Part shown: piece after piece, positions 57,535 through 64,000 of the stretch
How the letters are laid out: the number at the start of each line of letters is the position of its first letter
Numbering within the stretch: the first letter of the stretch is position 1
Source of the DNA: Agrobacterium vitis
GTDB lineage: Bacteria; Pseudomonadota; Alphaproteobacteria; Rhizobiales; Rhizobiaceae
Length of the DNA stretch: 64,000 nt
Assembly (NCBI RefSeq): GCF_013337045.2
Contig: NZ_CP118259.1
Coordinates: 2,666,001-2,730,000, forward strand
Direction of reading: 5' to 3'
The notes under the pieces: generated by a model
What the model saw: only the letters and a program-made list of their open reading frames with translations
Told to the model about the DNA's origin: nothing
The model's database searches: none
Made by a program: the position numbers and the translations under genes

Positions 57535-57563
57535 TTGACATTTGTGCAATGCAAAATATTATA
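57535..57563 (+). promoter_or_regulatory. Consensus-like promoter of the small RNA
   Basis: TTGACA at 57535-57540 and ATTATA at 57558-57563 with a 17-base spacer. This is close to the sigma-70 consensus and points to a start near 57570. Confidence 0.75.
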
Positions 57564-57568
57564 CGTCT

Positions 57569-57645
57569 TACAGTCTTTCGACTGTAAATACCCTCCTTGG
57601 GTGTTTCCTCCCTAGACTTGCCGCGCCTCGAGCGCGGTTTTTTTT
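57569..57645 (+). ncRNA. Small RNA with anti-Shine-Dalgarno loop (cuckoo / alpha-r14 like)
   Basis: The unit has a first hairpin TACAGTC / GACTGTA (57569-57586, TTTC loop) and a second, AATACCC / GGGTGTT (57587-57605, one G-U), whose loop is TCCTT. A single-stranded CCTCCCT follows at 57607-57613. The end is a CCGCGC / GCGCGG terminator with T8 (57621-57645). Display of CCTCC-type sequence in loops is the mark of the alpha-proteobacterial cuckoo (alpha-r14) RNAs, which bind ribosome sites of many mRNAs. Predicted length about 76 bases. Family assignment is by motif and structure, not by search. Confidence 0.7.
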
Positions 57646-57723
57646 GCCCTATCGCGCCACGCATCGCAGGGTCCAGAACCGGCTTCAACTTTTCAGCCGG
57701 CTTCCACTTTTCAGAACAATGCT

Positions 57724-58620
57724 CTATTCGGCAGCGAGCGCGCCATCTCCAAGGCCGGGCGTGGCAATGCCTTTGGAAAGCTCCGCCATCTGGCCAATGA
57801 ACCGCGACAGCGTGGCTGCAAGCAAGGCGAAGTCCGGACGTTTTTCCAACGTGGCCTCGTCAACATACAGCGCCCGGTTGATTTCGATCTGCAGAGCATG
57901 CAGGCCTCTGGCGGGACGCCCGTAATGTTCGGTGATGAAGCCACCGGCATAGGGTTTGTTGCGCACCGCCGTAAATCCGAAATCGCTGAGCACCTGCATG
58001 GCCGCATGGGTCAGTTCAGCCGAAGCACTGGTGCCATATCGGTCGCCAATGATGAAATCCGGACGAATGGCGCTACCGCTCAACCGGATATTGCCCGGCA
58101 TCGAATGGCAATCGATCAGAATCGCCGCCCCGAAATGGGCATGGGTGCGGGCAATCAACCGGCGCAGGCAGGCGTGATAGGGCTTGTAGATCGTTTCGAT
58201 CCGGGCAATCCCCTCCTCCACGCTCAACCGCTCCCGGTAGATTTCCATATTTTCGGCCACAATCCGCGCAATCGTGCCGAGACCTCCGGCAACACGCACC
58301 GAATGGGCATTGACGTAAGGCGGCAGGGCGCCGGAAAACATCTTCGGATCGAGCTCGTAGGGCTCACGATTGACATCGATATAGGCGCGTGGAAATTTCG
58401 CGTAGAGCAAGGGCGCGCCATGGTCGGGTGCCGCCGCAAACAGCTCATCGACGAAGTGATCTTCGGAACGGCGGATGGAAAGCCTGTCCAGGCGCGAACG
58501 AGCGAGAAACTCCTGTGGATAATCTCTGCCGCTATGAGGGGAATTGTAAACAAAGGGAATGCTATGCTGTTCGGGTTCGCGCACGTCAAACAGCTCGAAA
58601 TCGTCGCGTTCCGGCTGCAT
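57724..58620 (-). CDS. N-formylglutamate amidohydrolase family protein, second copy
   Basis: 298 residues. Motifs: VYNSPHSGRDYPQEFL (about 24-39), SEDHFVDELFAAAP, the metal-binding ILIDCHSMPGN (about 167-177) with an Asp-x-His, and LQIEINRALYVDE near the C terminus. These match the longer HutG-like branch, different from the 9054 copy. In the neighbourhood the order FGase, gap, hisN and, divergently, cpdR is a familiar rhizobial arrangement. No hut genes are seen, so a role in histidine breakdown is not assured. Starts at ATG 58620. Confidence 0.88.
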   Translation of the reverse strand: MQPERDDFELFDVREPEQHSIPFVYNSPHSGRDYPQEFLARSRLDRLSIRRSEDHFVDELFAAAPDHGAPLLYAKFPRAYIDVNREPYELDPKMFSGALPPYVNAHSVRVAGGLGTIARIVAENMEIYRERLSVEEGIARIETIYKPYHACLRRLIARTHAHFGAAILIDCHSMPGNIRLSGSAIRPDFIIGDRYGTSASAELTHAAMQVLSDFGFTAVRNKPYAGGFITEHYGRPARGLHALQIEINRALYVDEATLEKRPDFALLAATLSRFIGQMAELSKGIATPGLGDGALAAE

Positions 58621-58765
58621 CTCACCCCTTCTTTACCAAATCAGCAATTCATAATGAAACATATGTTGCCAGTTGCCCACCGCGAAGTCCATACTGCATT
58701 AATCTTGAAGCCGGATACGGCATGATAAGAGAATCATGCAGCACTTATGCAGCAGTTATAATGTG

Positions 58766-58813
58766 CTACAGCGACCTGTCTGCGCCGCCAAAGACGCCGA
58801 CAGGTCGCTGTAG
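58766..58813. repeat. 15-bp perfect inverted repeat upstream of cpdR
   Basis: CTACAGCGACCTGTC (58766-58780) and its exact complement (58799-58813) with an 18-base spacer. It is preceded by a doubled ATGCAGCA pair (about 58737-58755). It lies in the 299-base gap between the divergent FGase and cpdR genes, 100 bases before the cpdR start. No T tract. Possible operator, transcript-end structure or repeat. Confidence 0.5.
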
Positions 58814-58919
58814 TGGCGAAAAATCACACCCGGCTTTCCCGTCTTCACCTGCTGTTTACACGGGCTGGAATATCTGGGAAAGCTTAACACCATGATCCCA
58901 GTTGAGTAACGGTCCAGCA

Positions 58920-59285
58920 ATGACTCAGAAAATACTTCTTGCCGAAGATGACAACGACATGCGCCGCTTCCTGGTGAAAGCCCTGGAAAAGGCCGGATAC
59001 AAAGTATCCTCCTATGACAATGGCGCCAGCGCCTATGACAGGCTTCGGGAAGAACCCTTCTCGCTGCTCCTGACCGACATCGTCATGCCGGAAATGGACG
59101 GCATCGAGCTGGCCCGCCGCGCCACCGAACTCGACCCGGACCTGAAGGTGATGTTCATCACCGGCTTTGCCGCCGTAGCGCTGAACGCCGATTCCAAGGC
59201 TCCCAAGGATGCCAAGGTCCTGTCCAAGCCCTTCCACCTGCGCGACCTGGTAGACGAGGTCAACAAGCTGCTGACCGCCGCCTGA
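58920..59285 (+). CDS. cpdR: CpdR-type single-domain response regulator
   Basis: 121 residues, a receiver domain alone. Acidic pair Asp10-Asp11 in LLAEDDND, phospho-acceptor Asp53 in LLTDIVMPEMDG, Thr in MFITGFAA and Lys in VLSKPFHL. This wording matches CpdR, which when unphosphorylated helps deliver CtrA-type cell-cycle regulators to the ClpXP protease and is phosphorylated through the CckA-ChpT relay. The start ATG 58920 is used because homology begins MTQKILLAED; an upstream GTG at 58902 adds six residues without support. No kinase is nearby. Followed by a hairpin GATTGGA / TCCAATC at 59317-59334. Confidence 0.92.
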   Translation: MTQKILLAEDDNDMRRFLVKALEKAGYKVSSYDNGASAYDRLREEPFSLLLTDIVMPEMDGIELARRATELDPDLKVMFITGFAAVALNADSKAPKDAKVLSKPFHLRDLVDEVNKLLTAA

Positions 59286-59549
59286 GACCGCCTGGTTCCA
59301 AGACCTAAGCCACCCAGATTGGACTCCTCCAATCGGCAGCGATTTGCGACCATCATGCGTCGCATCGCAAGCGGCTCGGTAAATGATGCATGCGCCAAGC
59401 CCTGGCGCATGGAAGATCACGACAGTGAAGCGCTTACGCATAAACCCGAAAAAGCTAGCGGATACAACCGCTTGCCGAATTCTTGATCCAAACCGCGCAA
59501 TAGCTATTGACGGAACCGGCGGTTTCATGGTTTACCCCCGCCATCGGAT

Positions 59550-59624
<75 letters not shown>

Positions 59625-59803
59625 TCCGATTTTCCTCCCTTTTATAGCGTTGACAAGCCTGGTTCATATCAAGACCCTAGGCCGGTTCATCGTCGCCTAA
59701 TGCCTCGCTCGCCATCGCCGCGCTGGTCTGTAAGAGCCGTTCCCGGGCATTTTTTTGCCCTTTCCCTATTTTCTATACCGCATTGCACCCTAGATGGGTT
59801 TGG

Positions 59804-60946
59804 ATGCAGACTATTTTTGAAACATTGCAACATGCCATCGCATGGATGCCGGATTGGGCTGTTTCGCTTTGTGTCCTGCTTCTTGCTTTTCTGGCGGGCA
59901 TGTTAATTCAGCGCTTTGGCTTCCGCATCCTGACACGGCTGACGGAAAACCGGGATCTCTTCTGGCGCTCACTGGTGCAGCGCACCCGACGACCCTTGCG
60001 GCTCGCCATCCTGACCTGGACGCTCTCCATCGGTGTCACTGTCGCACCTTTGAGCGATGCGGCAGCCAACATCATGCGCCATGCTCTGCTGCTGTGCTTC
60101 GTCATCGTTGTCGGATGGATGACCCGCACCGCCCTGCATATCTGGGTCACCGTTTATCTTCGCCGCTTCAAGCTTGATGCCGAAGACAATCTGCTGGCCC
60201 GCAAACACGTTACCCAATCCCGAATCATGGAAAGGGTGGCCGCCACCGGCATCGTCGCCCTTACGGCGGCAGCTGTTCTGATGTCTTTTCCGGCGGTGCG
60301 CCAATATGGTGTCAGCCTACTGGCCTCGGCGGGTGTCGCGGGTATTGTTCTTGGTCTAGCCTTGCAGCCGATGCTGAAAAATCTGTTTGCCGGGCTGCAA
60401 TTGGCCATCACCCAGCCAATCCGCATCGATGACGCGCTGATTGTCGAGGGGGAGTTCGGCCATGTCGAGGAAATAACCGCCACCTATGTGGTGGTGAAGC
60501 TCTGGGATTGGCGAAGACTGGTCCTGCCGCTCAATTATTTCATCGAAAAACCTTTCCAGAACTGGACCCGCGAAGGGGCGGCATTGATCGGCACGGTCAT
60601 GCTCTACATGGACTATTCCGTTCCGGTCTCCACCTTGCGCCGAAAAACCGAGGATATCGTCAGGTCAGCGCCGTTGTGGGATGGAAATGTCTTCAACCTC
60701 GCCGTCACCGACCTGAAGGATCAGGTGATGGAAATCCGCATTCTTATGTCCGCCGCCAGCGCCGGAAAGGCTTTCGACCTGCGCTGCTATGTGCGCGAAA
60801 AACTGATGGACTTCATCCAGAAGGACTATCCCGATGCCTTGCCGCGCCTGCGCATTCACCAGGAAAAGCCAGAGATGTTGAAGGATGGGTCGTTTCCACC
60901 AATGCAGCCCGGCGCCACCGCTCGGCCTCAGAAAATCGACGCCTGA
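59804..60946 (+). CDS. MscS-family mechanosensitive channel
   Basis: 380 residues from ATG 59804; a TTG seven codons upstream is rejected. Four or five N-terminal membrane helices (about 15-160) precede the pore helix and MscS core: YGVSLLASAGVAGIVLGLALQPMLKNLFAGLQLAITQPIRIDD (about 168-210, with Ala/Gly-rich packing face), then VEEITATYVVVKLWDWRRLVLPLNYFIEKPFQNWTR and the beta domain. The protein relieves hypo-osmotic pressure. It has an extra N-terminal segment relative to E. coli MscS, as is common in this family. Monocistronic. Confidence 0.93.
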   Translation: MQTIFETLQHAIAWMPDWAVSLCVLLLAFLAGMLIQRFGFRILTRLTENRDLFWRSLVQRTRRPLRLAILTWTLSIGVTVAPLSDAAANIMRHALLLCFVIVVGWMTRTALHIWVTVYLRRFKLDAEDNLLARKHVTQSRIMERVAATGIVALTAAAVLMSFPAVRQYGVSLLASAGVAGIVLGLALQPMLKNLFAGLQLAITQPIRIDDALIVEGEFGHVEEITATYVVVKLWDWRRLVLPLNYFIEKPFQNWTREGAALIGTVMLYMDYSVPVSTLRRKTEDIVRSAPLWDGNVFNLAVTDLKDQVMEIRILMSAASAGKAFDLRCYVREKLMDFIQKDYPDALPRLRIHQEKPEMLKDGSFPPMQPGATARPQKIDA

Positions 60947-61050
60947 CATCTGGGCGACCGATAGCCAACGGGAATGAGCGTTGTCCGCGGTAACGGGCCT
61001 TTCAAGCCGATTTTTCACTCCCGGCCTGATCGAGATCGCAATCCCCGTCC

Positions 61051-61069
61051 AATTTAAGGAATTCTGCAA
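61051..61069. repeat. Half copy of the intergenic palindromic element
   Basis: AATTTAAGGAATTCTGCAA resembles the right arm of the 8791-8838 element (18 of the 19 shown places except A/G and C/A changes). No left arm is present. It lies in the gap before manC. Confidence 0.4.
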
Positions 61070-61218
61070 TCGCCGCCATTGAAGCGCTTGGATGTTTTGC
61101 AGAAAAATGCAACAACCCCTTCACGCCAGACCCGCTATGAGGCCGGAGCGCTTTCATGCCTTTCGCCACCAGATCCTTCCGGATCGCGGCCGCGCGCTTT
61201 CTGCAGAAAGGACCGAGA

Positions 61219-62646
61219 ATGACCGATAAAATCGTCCCCGTCATCATGGCAGGCGGCAAAGGCACAAGGTTGTGGCCACTGTCACGGGCCACCGCCGCCA
61301 AGCAGTTCCTGAAAGTGGTGGGCGAGGAAACGCTTTTTCAGTCCACATTGCAGCGCGTCAGCGACACCAGTGTCTATGAAGCACCTTTGGTGGTGACCAA
61401 TGAGGAGTTTCGCTTCCTGGTCGCTGAACAGGCGCGAGAACAGGGCGTGGCGCTGTCGGGCATTCTGCTGGAGCCGGTGGCGCGCAACACAGCCGCCGCC
61501 ATTGCCGTCGCCGCCCGCGTCGTCGCGGACCGGTTCGGGCCTGATGCAGCCCTGCTCGTGCTGGCGTCCGACCACGCCATCACCGTCGATGCCGTCTATC
61601 TCGCCTCAATCACCGCTGCGGCCACCGCCGCACGACGCGGCAAGCTCGTCACTTTCGGCATTAACCCGACGGAGCCTGCCACCGGCTATGGCTATATCGA
61701 ACTGGGTGCCGATCTCGGTAACGGCGCCCATGCCGTCAGCCGTTTCGTGGAAAAACCGGATGCGCAAAAGGCGCAAGCTCTGATCGATGCCGGAAATTAC
61801 TACTGGAACTCCGGCATGTTCCTGTTTTGCGCGACAGATATCATCGACGAACTGGAACGCTACGCGCCAGAGGTGATGGCAGCCGCGACAGAGGCCGTTG
61901 CCAAGGCCACCAAGGATATCGATTTCATCCGGCTCAATACCGAGGCCTTTACCGCAGCACCGTCGATTTCCCTCGATTATGCGGTGATGGAAAAAACCGC
62001 CAATGCTGCCGTCGTCCCCTCCGCCATCCAATGGTCGGATCTCGGCAGCTGGGACGCGGTGTGGAAGATCGGCGAAGCCGATGCCGATGGCAATGTCGTC
62101 AAGGGCAATGCCACCGTCCACAACACCCGCAATTCACTGGTGATCTCCCGCAACAGCCATCTGGCCGTACAGGGCATGGACGGCGTGGCGGTGATTGCCA
62201 GCGAGGACGCCGTGTTTGTCGGCAGGCTCGACCAGGCCCAGGAAGTCGGCAATCTGGTCAAGCTTCTGGCCGGCAACAAGAAGACGGCGAACCTCACCGA
62301 GACCCACCCGACATCACTGCGGCCCTGGGGCGGCTATACCTCGATCCTCAATGGCGACCGGTTCCAGGTGAAGCGGTTGTTCGTCCATCCCGAAAAGAAA
62401 TTGTCGCTGCAAAAGCACTTCCATCGGTCCGAACACTGGATCTGCGTGCGCGGCACCGCCGAAGTGACGATCAACGAAAAGGTGACGATGCTTTACGAAA
62501 ACCAGTCGATCTATATTCCCCAGGGCGCGGTGCATCGGCTCGGCAATCCCGGCAAGATAATGCTGGAAATGATCGAAATCCAGACCGGCTCCTATCTGGG
62601 TGAGGACGATATCGTCCGGCTGGTCGATGAGTTCGGGCGGACCTGA
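61219..62646 (+). CDS. manC: Mannose-1-phosphate guanylyltransferase / mannose-6-phosphate isomerase
   Basis: 475 residues from ATG 61219 (AAAGGA upstream), typical of bifunctional type II enzymes that supply GDP-mannose for exopolysaccharides and fucose-type sugars. The guanylyltransferase part has VIMAGGKGTRLWPLSRA near the N terminus, LLVLASDHAI and GFGYIE-like GYGYIELGA. The C-terminal isomerase domain (about 350-475) is a cupin with KHFHRSEHWICVRGTAEV and PQGAVHRLGNPG. Upstream frame starts at 61156 and 61189 are rejected for lack of ribosome site. No neighbours of a mannose cluster are visible. Confidence 0.94.
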   Translation: MTDKIVPVIMAGGKGTRLWPLSRATAAKQFLKVVGEETLFQSTLQRVSDTSVYEAPLVVTNEEFRFLVAEQAREQGVALSGILLEPVARNTAAAIAVAARVVADRFGPDAALLVLASDHAITVDAVYLASITAAATAARRGKLVTFGINPTEPATGYGYIELGADLGNGAHAVSRFVEKPDAQKAQALIDAGNYYWNSGMFLFCATDIIDELERYAPEVMAAATEAVAKATKDIDFIRLNTEAFTAAPSISLDYAVMEKTANAAVVPSAIQWSDLGSWDAVWKIGEADADGNVVKGNATVHNTRNSLVISRNSHLAVQGMDGVAVIASEDAVFVGRLDQAQEVGNLVKLLAGNKKTANLTETHPTSLRPWGGYTSILNGDRFQVKRLFVHPEKKLSLQKHFHRSEHWICVRGTAEVTINEKVTMLYENQSIYIPQGAVHRLGNPGKIMLEMIEIQTGSYLGEDDIVRLVDEFGRT

Positions 62647-62918
62647 GGGGTTTAACGAGGTTAGACACGCTAGGCCGCTCGCCCTACCGTCGAACATTCC
62701 TCTGCTGAAGACAAATCCTCGGGACAAGCCCGAGGATGAGGCTCTGGAGTCATCTTTAAGCAAAGATGCCAACAACCGTGGCTCGGGCGACGGTTTGCGG
62801 CCTCTCAAAACACTGCCTACCAAATTCCCAAGAAGCTGACTTGCTTTATTTCTGTGCATTGCACAAGATCAGGCACAATCAGAATGGCATTAGGTCCGGA
62901 CCACGGACGAGGGGTTTC

Positions 62919-64000
62919 ATGGCGATCAAGGCAAGCATTTATCATCTCACCCATTATAAATATGACACGCCGATCCGCCTGGGGCCGCAGATCATTCGCC
63001 TGAAACCGGCGGCCCATTCCAGAACCAAGGTTCTGAGCCACTCCCTCAAGGTCACCCCCGAAAACCACTTCGTCAATCTCCAGCAGGACCCCTACGGCAA
63101 TTATCTGGCCCGTTTCGTGTTTCCCGATCCGGTCACCGAGTTTAAGATCGAGGTCGATCTCACCGCCGATATGAGCATCTACAATCCCTTCGATTTCTTC
63201 ACGGAGGAAGAGGCCGTCACCTGGCCCTTCGAATACCCGGAGGATATCCGCGAGGATCTGGCGATCTACAAGAAACCAGAGCCGGACAGCCCCGCCCTCG
63301 ACGCCTATCTCAAGACCCTGGACATGACGCCGGGCCAAGGCACGGTCGATATGATCGTCGGGCTCAATGCCCGCCTGCAAAGCGAAATCGGCTATGTGAT
63401 CCGCCTGGAGCCGGGCGTACAGACACCGGATGAAACGCTGACCTCGGCGCGCGGCTCCTGCCGCGATACCAGCTGGCTGCTGGTGCAGATTCTGCGGCAT
63501 CTGGGCTTTGCCGCCCGCTTCGTCTCCGGCTACCTGATCCAGCTGAAACCGGATCTGGAAGCGCTGGATGGCCCATCCGGCACCAAGGTGGATTTCACCG
63601 ACCTGCATGCCTGGGCGGAAGCCTATATTCCCGGCGCTGGCTGGATCGGCCTGGACCCGACCTCCGGCCTGATGACCGGCGAAAGCCATATTCCGCTGGC
63701 CGCCACGCCGCATTACAAAAACGCCGCCCCGATTTCCGGCGGCTATTTCGGGCAAGCCAAGACCGATTTCGATTTCGATTTCGACATGAAGGTGACACGG
63801 GTTGCCGAGCATCCGCGCATCACCAAGCCATTTTCCGATGAAAGCTGGGAAGCGCTGAACGCGCTTGGCCTGAAGGTCGATGGCGACCTGAAGGCCCATG
63901 ACGTGCGCCTGACCATGGGCGGCGAGCCGACCTTCGTGTCGATCGACGATTTCCAATCGGCGGAATGGAATACCGATGCGGTTGGCCCGACCAAGCGGGC
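62919..64000 (+). CDS. Transglutaminase-like / DUF2126 protein, 3' end outside window
   Basis: An open frame from ATG 62919 (AAGGGG-type GAGGGG upstream) runs off the end of the window after 360 codons. The N terminus IKASIYHLTHYKYDTPIRL and the catalytic core (ARGSCRDTSWLL with the active Cys, TDLHAWAEAYIPG with the His, and LDPTSGLMTGESHI with the Asp) make up a transglutaminase N-terminal domain; HDVRLTMGGEPTFVSIDD then begins DUF2126. Full-length family members are about 1000 residues or more, so two thirds are missing here. Members may act as peptidases or in amide-bond transfer; the substrate is unknown. It is not a small orphan: it continues to the right. Confidence 0.9.
   Translation, partial: MAIKASIYHLTHYKYDTPIRLGPQIIRLKPAAHSRTKVLSHSLKVTPENHFVNLQQDPYGNYLARFVFPDPVTEFKIEVDLTADMSIYNPFDFFTEEEAVTWPFEYPEDIREDLAIYKKPEPDSPALDAYLKTLDMTPGQGTVDMIVGLNARLQSEIGYVIRLEPGVQTPDETLTSARGSCRDTSWLLVQILRHLGFAARFVSGYLIQLKPDLEALDGPSGTKVDFTDLHAWAEAYIPGAGWIGLDPTSGLMTGESHIPLAATPHYKNAAPISGGYFGQAKTDFDFDFDMKVTRVAEHPRITKPFSDESWEALNALGLKVDGDLKAHDVRLTMGGEPTFVSIDDFQSAEWNTDAVGPTKR

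Larger units (their letters stand above)
57357..57723. other. Gap between hisN and FGase genes with plus-strand small RNA
   Basis: 367 bases with both flanking genes on the minus strand. A complete plus-strand transcription unit (promoter 57535-57563, RNA 57569-57645) lies in it. The 127-residue plus-strand frame that starts at 57542 is not credible. Confidence 0.7.

Noticed and set aside
57542..57925. 127-residue plus-strand frame
   Set aside because: It starts inside the small-RNA promoter and reads through a strong terminator into the antisense of the FGase gene.
63760..63790. GATTTC repeats near the right edge
   Set aside because: They encode a DFDFDFD stretch inside the transglutaminase gene, not a regulatory repeat.

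Overview
The window looks like an ordinary, GC-rich chromosomal segment from a member of the Rhizobiaceae (Agrobacterium / Allorhizobium / Rhizobium group). This is inferred from recognised families and gene orders: purE-purK-rpmJ(41 aa), the FGase-DUF1244-DUF2312 trio, an Omp10-like lipoprotein, homospermidine synthase, a CpdR-type response regulator, two MCPs ending in aromatic-acidic pentapeptides, and a small heat-shock gene with a ROSE-like leader. I see no prophage, insertion sequence, conjugation gene, CRISPR array or rRNA. One tRNA (Val-GAC) is present.

Layout. 0-6 kb: end of a TauE/SafE permease, an ArsR regulator, two DUF465 mini-proteins, purE-purK, rpmJ, a TPR protein and an alpha/beta hydrolase. 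6-13 kb: pyk with a DUF1036 gene, the FGase trio, and a LysR gene divergent from an AEC transporter interrupted by an in-frame TGA. 13-22 kb: a DUF882 peptidase-like protein, an AAA+/Fis response regulator with a changed GAFTGA loop, oligoendopeptidase F, pabB-pabC and an unrecognised membrane protein. 23-30 kb: homospermidine synthase, Omp10, a 5'-nucleotidase-LysM protein, ferrochelatase and an acyltransferase. 30-45 kb: an MCP, queC-queD-queE behind a preQ1-I riboswitch, SPFH/NfeD, KdsD, an outer-membrane barrel, GalU, a MltB-type transglycosylase, a DUF459 SGNH protein and a second MCP. 45-52 kb: gltB-gltD. 52-64 kb: threonine aldolase, Hsp20, a lysophospholipase-like hydrolase, an MpaB-like protein, HisN, a second FGase, CpdR, tRNA-Val, MscS, ManC and the start of a transglutaminase/DUF2126 protein running off the end.

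Functional themes are central metabolism (purines, pyruvate kinase, glutamate synthase, folate, heme, queuosine, polyamine), envelope and polysaccharide precursors (KdsD, GalU, ManC, transglycosylase, Omp10, barrel protein) and signalling (two MCPs, CpdR, the AAA+ regulator).

The most interesting content is in RNA and intergenic DNA: a complete small-RNA unit at about 57.54-57.65 kb (consensus-like promoter, hairpin displaying an anti-Shine-Dalgarno loop, strong terminator) resembling the alpha-proteobacterial cuckoo/alpha-r14 type; an orphan extended-stem terminator at 54.12 kb implying another small RNA; a preQ1-I riboswitch; a ROSE-like thermometer; a start codon buried in a 15-bp inverted repeat; and a recurring intergenic palindrome family. 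I found no clearly new multi-gene system. All family calls are from reading the sequence, without database searches.
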